Below are positions 1-13,020 of a DNA stretch of 64,000 bases, one piece after another. The notes beneath the pieces were generated by a model. It saw only the letters and a program-made list of their open reading frames with translations, did no database searches and had not been told where the DNA came from. Numbering within the stretch: position 1 is the stretch's first letter; each line of letters begins with the position of its first letter. Made by a program: the position numbers and the translations under genes. Source of the stretch: Malania oleifera (Eukaryota > Streptophyta > Magnoliopsida > Santalales > Ximeniaceae); NCBI RefSeq assembly GCF_029873635.1, contig NC_080423.1, positions 90,317,191 through 90,381,190 on the forward strand, written 5' to 3'.

Positions 1-3000
1 TTCTTGTATTTATTTATTTTAATATTATAGTCGTCAATAAGCTCATAAACTCTTCTTTAAGATTTTTCATTTCAATTACTTCAATATCCTTGTATTAATT
101 GGGATAAGTGACTTTCCATATATTGAACAAGGATAAATTTTCTTCTTATATTTAAATTTGACTATGTTGAATCTTGTAGACTATTCCTAATATCTTTAGA
201 GTGAATTAGGCCTTTTATCTAGGTACCCATACTTTCTTGGGTCTAGATGGTTTAACAAGTATGTTTCTTTTATTCTCCAAACTTGTCTGATTTTTACACC
301 CTTTTTTTTAAATGGACATTCAAACTTAATGTGTCCTTTCTCTTTACATAGAAAACATGTAGTATGTGTGTAAGCATTTGAGGAGGTGCTAGCATAGTCT
401 TTCGAGGCTTTTGCAAAGTACCCCATGTAGAAGTTCTTTTTCCTTGTGTTCTCAACTCCATTGAATCTTACACCTTCTTTATTCAAGAACATTCTTTGTG
501 CGCCAATCATTTTATCAAGATTTTCTTTTCCTTTAGTGAAGTTGTAGATGATTTTGGCTTGATCCTCAATTTTTCTCTTAAGATCACAGATTTCTGAGTT
601 TTTTTATATTTTTACCCTTTTCTTAATTTTGAGACATTTTGCTGATTTTGTTTTCTAGTTCAGAAATATATAGATCTTTCTCATTATCAATGGAAGTTTG
701 GGATCTTAGATCTTCCAATTCTTTCATCACCTTTTCATTCTTGCTTTCTAATCTCTTTATTTTTAAATTCTTTTTTTCTTTCAGCAAGATTTTTAGATTC
801 TAATTCTTTCATTACAACTTCATTCTTATTTTTCAATGAAGTGTGTCGTTTAGTTACTTTAACTAGAATTTTATGAGCCTTGAATAGTTCATTTTGTAAT
901 TCTTCATAAGATGACATACTCTCATCATTGGATTCATCAGATTATCAAGATTCATTGCATGAGTCATTTAATGATTTGGATATAAAACTTTGTTCTTCAT
1001 CATCGTCCCATGCCATAAAGCAAGTATAAGCAACCTCTTGGTTACTTGATTCACTTTCTGAATTATTAGAACTTATATTGTCCCACGTAGTTACCTTCAT
1101 TGCCTTTTTCTTTTTCTTCTTAGAATCCCTCTTAAGCTGTGGATAATCCGGTTTAATATGCCCAACTTTCTTACAATTATAACAAGCAGGGGGGTTCATT
1201 TTTAGTTTCCTTTTTACTTATTTCCTTTTCATTTGATTTGGAGTCCCTGAATTTTCTTATAAAATTTATTCTTCTTTCTAAGGATTTTTACAAGTTTCTT
1301 GGTTATGAAGGCTATATCATTTACATCCATCACTTCTTCATCTTCATCATTAGAGCTTTCACTTGAGGCTTTAAAAGCAATTGATTCCTTGTTTTTAAAT
1401 TTTCCACTTCTTTCGTTTATTGTCATCTCATAAGTGATTAGAGAACCTATTAATTCATCTAGGGAGGTGTTTTTTAAATTTCTTCCTTCAGTTATTGTAG
1501 TGGCCTTAGGTTCCCAAATTGGTGGAAGTCCTCTAAGAATTTTTTCAGATCATTTCATATGTTGAGTAATTCCTTCCTAAGGCATTGAGGGAGTTTATTA
1601 TGTGGGAGAACCTAGTGTTCATACTAAGGATGGTTTTATCCGGGTTCATCCTAAAAGCCTTATACTCGCTTGTGAGCATGTCGATTCTATTATCTCTAAC
1701 ATCAACCGTTCCTTCATAGGTTACCTCTCGTTTATCCCATATTTCTTTAGCTGATTTACATGTCATGACCCTATTGAATTCATAGCACTTGAATTTACTT
1801 GCAACATCTTATGGTCATTGTCGGTCATCTCTTTTTCCTCTTTAACTATTTCTTTGTTATCCATGTTTTTGGTAGGGACAAGGTTACCATGTGTAACGAC
1901 TTTTCAAGCTTTCCAATTCATGGTTTGCAGGTATATCCTCATTTGTTGTTTTTAAAAAGTATAGTTCACACCGCAAAAGAGGGGTGGTCTATAAGAGGAT
2001 TGACCTTCGGCAAAGGGAGATACACCTAGGTGTGCCATAGAAATCTTTATATAGCTTCTAAATTAAGATTTGCTATAACCCTGCTCTCATACCAATTGAA
2101 AAGTAAGGTGTACTCCCAAGGAGGGGGGTTAATTGGGATTTAAAAATTTCTTTGGAAATTTTAATCTAGTATAACCCTTTTAAGTTAATTACAATCAAAA
2201 CTCAATTTAATTTGATATTGATATAATTATTATCAACCACCTTATTTATATTACCCAATAATCAATATGATGTTATCAAGTCAATATATTTGAAAGTCAC
2301 TCATGATCTCAACAAACTAGCTTTAATAAAGTAATTCACTTTACAAGATTAAACTCAACAACTCCATAAGTACAACCAACTATCCTTTGTATGATTAGAT
2401 AATGTCTCAATCAAATTTAATCCTGTATGGATGAACAATATCAGTTTGTCAAAATTCCTTTCAGCTGTGACATTCAAAATCAAAGAATTACTTCTTGAAT
2501 ATGTCAATCCAATCAAAAGGATAAACTTGATTTTACAATATAAAACAAATCAGAAATTTTAGCAAGCTTTTAAATTTGATTTCCGCAAAGATCAATCAAT
2601 GTAGTCCCTTTTTGGTTTTTGCAAAGATTAATCAACGTACTCTCGTTACAATTCCCAATCACAAGTTAGTTTTCTCAAATTAAACATTTATCCACGCAAT
2701 TTATATATGTGCAGGAAATTAAAGAGATTTAGGAAAAGAGAGAGACATAAGGATTTTTACGAGGTTCGGTTATACCCGCCTATGTCCTCGCTTTAGGCAA
2801 CACACCTAAGGATTACACTATACCACTCCTTTACGGGCGGAGCAAACCTTTACAACACTCCTTCAATAGGATAGAGCACTCCTCTCCAAGCGATACCTCA
2901 TGCTCGGTACACTCCTTCAACTAGGGTGGAGCCCCCTCTCCAAACGATACCCGACGCTCGGTACAACGATTCAACAATCCTGAACCATCAAGAAAATCAA

Positions 3001-3362
3001 GAAACAAATTGGTGTAGAAAGACACTCTTAATAAGAGCAAATTAGTACAATTGAAAATAGTATACTTCAATCAAATAACAATATAGAAAGATGAAGCTCA
3101 GGTGTATATCATCGGGTTCTTTCTTAGATTGAAATATTTAGAATTTGTGCACAAAGATTGGTGAGAAAATAACAGCAAGACTCGGTAGAAAACTTCATCA
3201 AGTATGTGAACAAGAGAGCTTTTGAAGATTGTGAGCAATAAGGCTTGATTGCTAATTTTGATTCTTGGTATATTGAATCCTTTGTCTTGGGGGGTATTTA
3301 TAGAGTTTAGAAAGTGTATTTCGTGCTCCCCAAGTGACTTGGAGTGACCATTCATCCATCTC
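1..3362 (-). mobile_element. Sirevirus-like Copia LTR retrotransposon, 5' part (LTR plus gag), runs off the left edge
   Basis: Read on the minus strand, the order is LTR (about 3362 down to 2097), primer-binding site (2096-2081, the tRNA-Met-type TGGTATGAGAGC) and gag (about 1770 to 190). Gag shows a UBN2-type region (SAKEIWDKREVTYEG), a first zinc knuckle (CYNCKKVGHIKPDYP, near 1140-1190), an acidic serine-rich stretch, a coiled-coil-like lysine/glutamate region and a second knuckle (CFLCKEKGHIKFECP, near 300-360). Two knuckles separated by a coiled segment is typical of Sirevirus/Maximus-lineage Copia gag. Protease, integrase and reverse transcriptase would lie left of the window. The coding part is broken in several places, so this is a fossil. 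The far LTR edge abuts another LTR at 3363, so its true terminus is uncertain. Confidence 0.85.
2097..3362 (-). repeat. 5' LTR of the left-edge Sirevirus-like element
   Basis: The LTR begins, on the plus strand, at TGAAAAG right after the primer-binding site. It carries the terminal G-run motif seen in all the long Copia LTRs here (AAGGAGGGGGGTTAATTGGG near 2117). The leader contains two related units of about 65 bases around 2860-2970. It also contains an inverted repeat CGAGG (2760-2764) / CCTCG (2786-2790), part of the hairpin reported below. It appears truncated or interrupted at 3362 by the next LTR. Confidence 0.7.
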
Positions 3363-4934
3363 TGATACCATAAATATCATCCAAACAGCAGAATATAAAT
3401 AAACATCCTCAAATAAATACCATAGTACTAATTTATACAACCAAAAAGAGTATATCCATTCCACTATATTACATAACTGATACTATATAACATAATCAAA
3501 ATACATTTGAGTTCTACAACCACTCACTCTAAACTATACAATCATCCCACTCTAGAGCTCGCTAGGCTTGATCACAAGACGGTCCTGAAAAATGAGTTGT
3601 ATATTAGGGTAAGACACTTCTCAGTAAGGATGGAATAAATTATTATCAGTGTGTGGCAATATGAGTTTTAGTGTATACAAAATATAACTGTTTGTTAATT
3701 AACAGCAGCAGTAAGGAAACTTGTAACTATATGTACACACATTCAACATCAATCATACCACAGAATCTGCATACACATATACCACAATACATCCACAATT
3801 ACCATACATTCAAACCACATTCATGCACTCACACCCACAAATGAAAATACACATTTACTTCACAACCCGTGGTTCTCAGGGCATCCCTCCCTATCGTTCC
3901 CCCTACATTTTTACTTCACACACTTCCACAGTTACAACACACAAGACCTAATTCATAGTAAAACAGTAAAACGACCTCCTCGTGCCTGCCAACGTCTTAC
4001 CCCTTCTATATAAATGACAATATAACAACCTCCTCAAATCCTGCCAACGTTATATTGCAATTTATAACATGTACAATATAACGAACTCCTCACTCCTGTC
4101 AGTGTTATATTGCAATTTACATGAATAACAGTACAATACCATAATATATTAGTTAAATGCACCACAACAATCACAATCAGTTTATTATAAAAAAGTTAAT
4201 CTTATGCCACAAGATTTAAGCATTAAACCACACTTACTAAATTGAGATGGTCAACCCTACTCACTTTAATTCTTTACAAAATATGCATAATAAACCAAAC
4301 CAATAATTTTAACCGGTCAAATCATTCAGAAAATCCGTTACCTTAATCCTACAATCCTATACTTTAGTTTAATCAATTCGTTTTGGAAATAATTACCAAT
4401 AACCTAACCCTAGCCTCAAATACTTTAGTTTAAACTGTTGGTTTTCGAAACACAATCGGTAATTATTATAAAATCCCTAGGCTCACAAATGCCAGTTTAA
4501 TTAACTCATAATAATAACAATAATCTAAAATCCAATTTCCATATATCGAATACCCAAAAAACATATGTATCAATTTTTGTAATCACATATTAAATCAGTT
4601 GAATTTTAGAAAATTATTGACATAATTTATTCCCCTTACCTTAGCCTTAGATTGGTGCCTAGGTAGCCCAAACCTAAAATCTACTTCGATTAATTTGCTT
4701 AGGATCGAAGTCGGGACCTCGTGGTGGTGTTCATTTTTCGATTCGGCTTACGGATGAAGAAATAATCTAGAGAGAAAGGGGGAGGGGGAAGGATGGAGGA
4801 GAGAGAGAGAGAGAGAGGGAGAGAGTGAGTGTGAGAGGCAGAGAGGGGCGTGAGAGAGAGGGGGGTTCCTTAGTAAGGAAGTTAAGACTTCCCTTAACTT
4901 TATATATAATATAATATTATACCATACTATATTA

Positions 4935-4973
<39 letters not shown>

Positions 4974-5096
4974 TATGCACAAATAAGTTTATACCATTAT
5001 TTATTTTATTTAATTAATTAATTAATTTAATTTAATAATATTTATTTAATTAATGAATGATTATTATTTTTTCTTTCCTTGGTTCGGGTTACTACA
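3363..5096 (-). mobile_element. Solo LTR, chromovirus-like, related to the LTRs of the large Gypsy element
   Basis: The block runs from TGATACC to GGGTTACTACA. Its end resembles the chromovirus LTR ends at 26282 and 55371 (GGGTCACTGCA and GGGTCACTACA). It shares the landmark 'CTCAGTAA...GTGTGTGGCAATATGAG' with 24580-24625 and 53620-53655. It contains a GA-rich run (4797-4862) and a TA microsatellite (about 4940-4975). No coding sequence is attached, so it is a solo LTR or a fragment. No convincing 5-base target duplication flanks it. The strand is inferred from the match to the minus-strand Gypsy LTRs. Confidence 0.6.
4797..4975. repeat. GA-rich run followed by TA microsatellite inside the solo LTR
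   Basis: A purine-rich GA/GGGA stretch at 4797-4862 is followed by alternating TA around 4940-4975. Both lie inside the solo LTR and look like ordinary simple-sequence expansion. Confidence 0.8.
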
Positions 5097-6408
5097 CTTC
5101 ATTCTAGCTTGTTTTGATGATAACAACCCATTCAGTGCTTTTTTGATTAACTGATATTTTTCCTCAAGTTCAGTTCAAATAAACAGGATAATACCAAAGC
5201 AAGCATAAGGATAAAATGTACCTCTATGAAATAATGGGCCAAAGCATGCACAAGGAATACTCAAGGCACAACCAACCAAAGTCAACATAAAGTCTTATAT
5301 GTATAATGGATTATGAGTGAGGTAGAATATTCCTGTAACTCTTGAGGCATGATGTTGATAAGAATACTTAGCAAGAGTTGAGCAATTGCATCTGCATGAT
5401 AGTTTTATGATATCATTAAAAAACTCAATAAGTTTTCAAATATGCTTTTACAAGATATCCTATACCTAAACAAACTTTCATAAGGACAAGTTTTAAACAA
5501 GATTAGTATTTTGATAACTCACAAACTTGGTCCCCATTTTGTTTAAACAATGGTTAAACACCCAAAGGAAATGGATCAAATCAAGTGCTTAGATGGTCTT
5601 TTAAAAAGGGTCCGTCCTACAGAAAACCATCGACAATTTGGGAACAGTTCAGCCATCGACGATTTGGACCAAAATATGGCCATCCTATAGAAAATCGTCA
5701 ACGATTTTGTAGAAAGGCAGACTCTAATAAATGTGCTAAAACGACTAGTTTTTTTTTTTATTTGTATTGCCTCATTAAATGCCCAATGGCTAACCAACGG
5801 CTATTTCATCTCCTTGGCCATAAATATACTCCTTTAACATTCATTAATACATTGATTGAGCACTTATTATTTGAGAATTTAGTTAAAGCATTCATTCTTG
5901 TTTCCACTTGCTCAAAACTCTCTTACTACTTACTCTTGTCTACATATCATTTGTTGAAAGAGAGTAGTGTGGGGTTTTATTTGTATCATCAGCTCAAGTA
6001 TGAGCATCATCTTGTAATCTTTACATTTGTTGTTGCTTGTATACCTTAAAGTTTCTTGGTGAGCTTTCGTTAAGGTGATTCTTGGTGAACACCTAGTTGA
6101 GGCTCTCGATGAGCAGCTGGGTTGTGTACCCTTGCTGTAAAGGTTTCTTTAGCTTAAAAGGAGATTCTTTAGTAGATTTTGGAATCCTTGGCTTAGAGCT
6201 AAGGCGTGGACGTAGGCTTGGAGCCGAACCACATTAAATTTCTGTGTTGTGCTTCTCTCTCCCTTATGTTGTTATTTGTTGTGATTATTTGTTTTGTCTT
6301 TCATTGTGATGTTTTTCACTTGCTTCTTACCAAAGCTTTTATTTTGTAGCAATCTTTATTGTTCGCAATGAACATCTATTCAGCCCCCTTTAGGAGCACA
6401 CTAGGGTC
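5097..6408 (+). mobile_element. Copia-type LTR fragment, plus orientation
   Basis: It starts with the common LTR-start phrase TTTTGATGATAACAA near 5112. It contains a TCGACGAT-type palindrome cluster (5620-5705) and the leader hairpin motif GTGGACGTAGGC...CCAC (6206-6232). It ends with a CCCCCTTTAGGAG-like terminal motif near 6390. No primer-binding site or coding sequence follows, so it is a solo LTR or a truncated copy. The right edge runs directly into the residual LTR of the next element. The 154-codon open frame across it (5585-6049) is not a gene. Confidence 0.6.
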
Positions 6409-6469
6409 GATAGATAATTTTTTACATAAATATCCCCTAAATCACTCTAAGATACTCATGATTTCTACA
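6409..6469 (-). repeat. Remnant of the 3' LTR of the short-LTR Copia element
   Basis: It matches 11083-11143 closely and is preceded, on the minus strand, by the polypurine tract. The rest of this LTR is missing where the neighbouring LTR fragment begins. Confidence 0.8.
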
Positions 6470-9400
6470 CTCCCCCTAAAGTTGGATCATAGATATTGAT
6501 CATATCCAACTTGCAGATGAAATTATCAAAACTCTGTTAGGCTAACCCTTTAGTAAATATGTTTACTATTTGTTCCTTAGTAGGAACATAAGTCATACAA
6601 ATGGTTCCCTCTTCAATCTGTTCTTTAATAAAGTGTCGGTCCACTTCAACATGCTTAGTCATGTCATGTTGAGCTAGATTGAAAGAGATACTTATGGCTG
6701 CTTTATTATCACAGTAGAGTTTAATAGGGAATTTCACTATGATCTATAGAAGTTTTCGTAACCACAGCCCTTCACATATCCCTTGTGTATACCCTAAACT
6801 CACCTTTAGCACTACTTCGAGCCATTACATTTTGTTTTTTACTCCTCCAAGTCACCAAATTTTCCCATACAAAGGTGCAATACCCGGTGGTAGACCTTCT
6901 ATCTTCCAAAGATCTTGCCCAATCATCATCTGTGAAAACTTCTACTTCCTTTCTTTCACATTTCTTGAAGAAGAGTCATTTGCCCAAAGAACCCTTGAGA
7001 TACCTGAGAATCTTGTACACAGCCTCTAGGTGAGTCTTCTTTGGTGAATGCATATGTTGGCTTACCACACTTACTGCAAATGCGATGTCGGGTCTGGTAT
7101 GTGATAGATAGATTAGTTTACCAACCAATCTCCGATACCTCTCCTTTTCAACCAATATTCCGTAGTATTCAACTCTCTTTACTGCTTCAATGGGGGTTTC
7201 ACTATGTTTGCATCCAAGCATGCCTATTTCGGTTAGGAGATCAAGGATATAATTTTGCTAAGAGACACTGATACCATTTTTTGATCTAGCAACTTCCATT
7301 CCCAAGAAATACCGTATTCATCCCAGATTTTTAACTTCAAACTCAGCGGCTAGGACTTTCTTCAATCTTTTCGTCTCCACTGTATCATCTTCAGTTAGGA
7401 TTATATCATCAACATACACTATCAGAATTGTTTTCTTCTCACTTTCAAATAGTTGGAAAAACATAGTGTGATCTGATTGTCCACGTCGATATCCTTGGTT
7501 CTTTATCACCTTCACAAATTTATCGAACCATGCTCTAGGAGATTGGTTGAGTCCATACACGAACTTCTTGAGTTTACATACTATGTTTTCTTCACCTTTA
7601 TTACTAAAACCTATTGGTATCATCATGTAGACTTCTTCCTCTAACTCGCCATTTAGAAATGCATTCTTAATGCCGAGTTGCTGAAGTGGTCAATCCAAAT
7701 TGGCTGCCAAGGATAAGAGAACCTTAACTATATTCAATTTTGCCACTGGTGCAAATGTCTCTATGCAGTCAATGTCATAGGTCTATGTAAACCTTTTTAC
7801 AACAAGACTTTATACCGTTCAACTATCCTATCAGCTCTATATTTCACCATGAAGACCCATTTTTAGCCTACTGGCTTCTTCCCTCTCGGTAAATTCATAA
7901 TATTCCAAGTTCCATTCTTTTCCACGACTTGCATTTCCTTCATAACGACTTCCCTCCATTCGGAATCTCCAAGGCTTCGTGGATATTCTTTGGAATTTTT
8001 ATCCTGTCAAAGTTAGAGGTAAAAGCACAACACCTTGTAGACAGAGATTTATAAGACATGTATTTTGATTAGGGGTAGAGAGTACATGACCTAGTTTGTT
8101 TTTTGAGAGCAATATGTAAATTGATGTCATTAGGAGCAAACTTATTAGAAGGAAGTTCATAGACATTTGGATTTATTACCTGATCAAGATTGGGCATAGA
8201 CTCGTGGTTGCTTAGAGCTATCACCAATTTTAACTCTCTTGGTGCCTCAGGTATGAGATTCTCCCTATTCTTTGTTTTTGGCTTCCTTAAGTAAGCAAGT
8301 ATCTCCTTGTTATTTTGTTTTTCTGCATTGCCCCCCCCCCCCCGCGGGAGTTTAAGTGGTCTTTTGTACATGAAAGATTAGTGAAGGATGCAGTGGTGTT
8401 GACAGACTTAGTATATGGCACGGATTCATCAATAGAGAAATCAAAGAACCGATCTTCACTCCAATTCTCTCCCTGAAAAGAGGGCTTTTGGAAGTAAGGA
8501 GTAGTTTCAAAGAACGTGACATCAAGGCTAATAAATAATTTTTTTTGTGCCAAGATCATAACATTTATAGCCTTTCTAAGTAGGAGAGTAACCAATAAAA
8601 ACACACTTAATGGCACGAGGTTCCAATTTATCCCTATTGTGAGCATGAACATGTACAAACGTAGTACACCCAAAAATTTTTAGGGAGAGATTGGAGTTGA
8701 GCCAAGAGGTGGGAAAACATTCTTGGAATTTTTGGAGAGGAGTGACAAAAGAAAGAACCCGACTAGGCATTCTATTAATGAGATATGTAGCTGTTAAAAT
8801 GGCATCGTCCCAAAAATATTTTTTCATATTTGTAGTGAACATCAATGGCTGAGCTACTTCAAGGATATGCTTATTCTTTCGTTCGGCAATCCCATTTTGT
8901 TGAGGGGTATCCACACAAGAGCTTTGATGGATGATTCCATTTTTTTAAAGATAATTTCCCAAGATATTATTGAAATATTCTATACCATTATCAGTACGCA
9001 AGATTTGAATATGAGTTTGAAATTGTGTTTGAATCATGGAGTGAAAATTGATAAAAAGAGAACAAACTTCAGTTTTATCTTTCAACAGGTAAACCCAATA
9101 AATACGAGTGTGATCATCAATAAAAGTTACAAACCATTTCGTATGAGTGTGATTAAGGAAGCATGAGGGTCCCCATAACTCACTATGAATCATAGTAAAA
9201 TGTCTGGATGATTTGTATGTGGATTTTGGAAAGGAATTACGTTGGTGTTTTGCAAGTTCACAAATCTCACATTGCAAATCATAAGACGTCTTATTTGAAC
9301 AAACAGAAGGAAATAAACTTCTTAATTATTGAAAATTTGGATGACCAATCCTAGAATGCCATAACAAAATTTCACTATCCTTAGAAATAGATGCAGAATC

Positions 9401-10955
9401 ACAAATAGTAGTTTGACATTGTTTACTCATATTCACCTCTTTAAAGTAGTAGAGTCCTTCCCACTCCGTAGCACTGCCAATCGTTTTCCCTGATGATAGG
9501 TTCTGAAAAAAATAGTGAGAGGAAACGAATTTAGCAGAGCAATTGGAATCTTTTTTCAACTGGCTGGTGGATAACAAATTGCAAGACAACTTAGAGTTGT
9601 GTAGGATAGATTTTAGAGTTATAGAGTCAAAGATTCTAATACTCCCTTTGCCTGCAACAGATGAGAGGGATCCATCTACAATTTTAACTTTCAAATTTCC
9701 AGCACAAGGTGAATAGGATGAGAATAAATGATAGGAATTGGTCATATGATCAAGGCACCAGAATCAATTATCCATAGTGATTTGTAACGAGAGATGGTAT
9801 TTAAGGCTGTTAAAAAATTACCTTGGTGGGCTAAAGAACTAGAAGGAATACTTATGGAAGACTGACTCGATGTTTGAATGGTAGAAAACATTTTACAGAG
9901 TTGCTCCAACTGTTCTGGAGTGAATGCGCCACTTGAAGTGGAATTGTTTTTTTTTTCTCACCTTGTGATTTTTTTTGGCTGGGTTATCAATAGCAGCTTG
10001 GTAGCCACAATTTTTTTGATTCTTTCTCAGCTTCCAATCTGTGGGCTTCCCATGTATTTCGTAGCAATTATCTTTTGAGTGGCCCGATTTACGACAGTGC
10101 TCATACCAGGGTCTTCCTTTTTGTATTTTTTTGGCTTCTCCCAGCAAGAGTTCTTGAAATAAGGGCAGTCATTTCAGGCCCACTGTTTCCAATCAACTCC
10201 TTCAAAATCACCTTGCAATAGTTCTCCTCTCACCTCACCTCTGAGAAAACTTCTAGAGTTGAAGGCAGAGGACGTCGGTCGAGAATCCTCCCTCGCACCT
10301 TGTCCAAGTCTTGGTTGAGTCCGGCCAAAAATTCGAAGACTCGTTCATTGTCAAGTCTTTTCTTGTATTGCGCACTATCTCTAAGGCATTCTCATTCTTC
10401 CTCGATGCTCAGGTTGAGTTCTTGCTAGAGATTCATCATCTCCATATAGTAGTCGGTGACGTCTTTTTCTCCTTATCGCATATGCTATAGCCGAGTTTTG
10501 ATCTTAAAGATTTGAGAGTAGCTTTCAACGTCTGAGTATATCTCTTGGACAACATCCTAAACATCCTTCACCATCGGTAGGAACAGATAGGTCTTGCTTA
10601 TTGAAGGTTTCATGGAGTTTACTTGCCACGCAGTCACCATGGAGTTCTCGAACTTCCACTTGTACAGAGTTACATCATCGGTTGAGGCAGGCTTTTTCTT
10701 CTTGCCGATAAGGTAGCCTAACTTTCCTTTGCCGTCAATCACTAGTTTGATTGACTGAGCCCAGTCATGGAAATTCTTTCTGTTTAGTCTCTCCACTGAG
10801 AGTCGAAAGGACAAGCTATCTAGCCCATTCAAACTCAAGGTGGAGGTGGCTTTAGTCTCACCCTCGAGAGCTTTAAAGGTGCTCTACCCTTTACTTTTGA
10901 TGGCTCCTTCTGCCATCGTTAACTAGGATTATTAGAAACCCTAACTCTGATACCA

Positions 10956-11143
10956 TGAAATCAGAATAGGTATTCTGTATTTCTTGAAATTGAATTTATT
11001 TGTACAAGTCAGTACATGATACTTATAATACAATTGGGTATGCTAAAGATGGAAACAATCTCCTAAAATAATCTCTCTTAATAATAGACAATTCTCTACA
11101 TAAATATCCCCTAAATCACTCCAAGATACTCGAGATTTCTACA
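10956..11143 (-). repeat. 5' LTR (188 bp) of the short-LTR Copia element
   Basis: It is bounded by TG at 10956 and CA at 11143 on the plus strand and lies next to a tRNA-Met-type primer-binding site. Its outer 60 bases (CCCCTAAATCACTCCAAGAT and neighbours) recur at 6409-6469, which identifies the remnant 3' LTR. Confidence 0.85.
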
Positions 11144-11168
11144 TTTTATTTTTTAGGCATTTGAGTGA

Positions 11169-11321
11169 CAACATCTCTCAAGATTCACGATTCACATCAT
11201 GGTGACATTATTGAGCTTTGATGCATGAACATTAGATCCACATTGTACAACATCTTTCAAGATTCACATCATGTTGACATGATTAAGCTATGATGTGAGA
11301 TAATTAGATCCACATTTTTAT
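11169..11321. repeat. Imperfect tandem duplication, unit about 79 bp
   Basis: Both units begin CAACATCT(C/T)TCAAGATTCAC (11169 and 11248) and both end near ATTAGATCCACATT. The copies differ by several substitutions and short gaps. Confidence 0.7.
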
Positions 11322-13020
11322 TCATGTGTAAGTGAGAATGTGATGATGATATCATCTTAGGGGCAACACGAGGTGAGGGGTCTACCTCCCCAATGTCCTT
11401 TTGAGTACTAAAAAAGCACCCTAATGAGCATTCAAGGGTGGGCTCTTGATATCTTTGAAGGTGTCTTGGGCTTCCATGTGGGATTGATAGTCTCGTGGAC
11501 AACTTATTAGAGAATGAAGTTACACATCACTCTTAACCCAGATGTTGGGACGTATGCTCACGTTGACCCTTAGGTATACTCTTGGGCAACATTGTCTCAT
11601 ACATAAATAGATTACTGGGGGACATGAAGTCTTTTTATATTTGACTCAAGTAGTGTACGATGACACTTCCTTTAGTTTTGGCTACTAGGTGGTAAGTGAT
11701 AGATGATATTACGGGAGGATTGTGTCATAGGGATGAGACTAAGCTAGCGGTCTACAAGGTGCTTTTGCCAAATATTGTTAGTGTCAAATTAATCTGGGAT
11801 CACCAATAACTAAGCAACATTCGTCATTTGGGATAGTGTGTTTTAATCTCTCAAGGTGGCACTAAAAGAAAATTTCCCCAATGTGCATTGACCTTCCATA
11901 CACAATATGACCGATTAATCAATCTCCAAGTTATCTTGGGGATTGACAAAATTTCACAAACAAATATTCAATTACATTGAAAATAAAGAAGATTCCAATC
12001 TTGTCAAACATGAAAATTTCAAGAATCCTTTATTGGTTAATTATATTAAGGATTATGAGGATTCCAAGCCTATTAATCTTGAATGTTATATTAATATAGC
12101 AAGTGATGGAAGCAAGTCTTAAATTGTGTCCTCAACTCTGGATCAATTAAATGTGCTTTTACATATAGTCAAAGTTATATGAGTTGAAGGACATTGTTTG
12201 TGCCATATATGTGCTTCAATTACGGAATAAAAATATTATCCAACCCAATTCAAGTAGCGTAACCAATTAATATTGCTTGAATTGTAATAAAGCAAAGAGT
12301 TAGTTGAGATGTATTTGTAAGGTTCGATTTCATTCTTGAAATATCTATCTGTAGTAATATTCTTATGCATGTTAGATAAAATAATAAAGAATATACAAGG
12401 AATAACTATACTATCTATTTCTAATTTTTTTTTTATTGTATTTCATTTTATTTTAAAGAATAGCTAGTTTGTGAAGAAGGCCTAACCTAAGTATCTTATG
12501 TGGTGATAGAGACTTGTTACATGTTTACATTTGAATTCAAAAGTGCTATAGATTTAAATTGTAAGGATATTTATATAGATTTAAACTATTTACTTCCATG
12601 TGCTACAATATGATGGAAGGGAAACATATGATTGAAAAAGGAATTTAATCAAACGAAACAAGTTTGGTTTATAATTTGGTTCATAATACAAATAGTAGTA
12701 TTTTGTAAATATGAATAAATGTAATAAATTTCACATAAGAGTCAAACTTTTATACCTAAAAACAAAACAAAACAAAACAAAGAAAAACAAAGGAAACCAC
12801 TGATTGAAGTGCACGTACCCAAAAATCCACTAAGATGCATAGGATTCCATTGGGGAACCAAAGAATGCATCTAAATCAGACTCCTAAAAAATGGAAAAAA
12901 ATAAAAAAGGATGACTCATTTTCATCACATTTAGAATTTAGGAAACATGTACACAAACAGTTTAAGAGACAAATCTCCTATATAATTTCCCATCTATCAT
13001 ACTCAATTTTAAATATAGAA

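Larger units (their letters stand above)
6409..11143 (-). mobile_element. Copia LTR retrotransposon with short LTRs, decayed
   Basis: Read on the minus strand: 5' LTR 11143-10956 (188 bases, TGTAGAAATC to CTGATTTCA), primer-binding site TGGTATCAGAG (10955-10945), then Copia-order domains. Gag (UBN2-like, LNRKNFHDWAQSIKLVIDGK) lies near 10560-10840 and a zinc knuckle (CRKSGHSKDNC) near 10080. A pre-integrase region (LLWHSRIGHP) lies near 9330 and the integrase core (TFIDDHTRIYWVYLL) near 9000-9280. Its continuation ([12 protein letters not shown]) lies near 8600-8910. Reverse transcriptase (YVDDI) lies near 7300-7630 and RNase H (LYCDNKAAI) near 6540-6740. The polypurine tract AGGGGGAG (6471-6478) precedes a 3' LTR of which only about 60 bases remain (6409-6469). 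Order integrase before reverse transcriptase marks Ty1/Copia. The reading frame has many breaks, so this is a fossil. Confidence 0.92.

Noticed and set aside
5585-6049. 154-codon open frame on the plus strand
   Set aside because: It lies wholly within an LTR fragment, has no recognisable domain, and antisense frames of similar quality overlap it.
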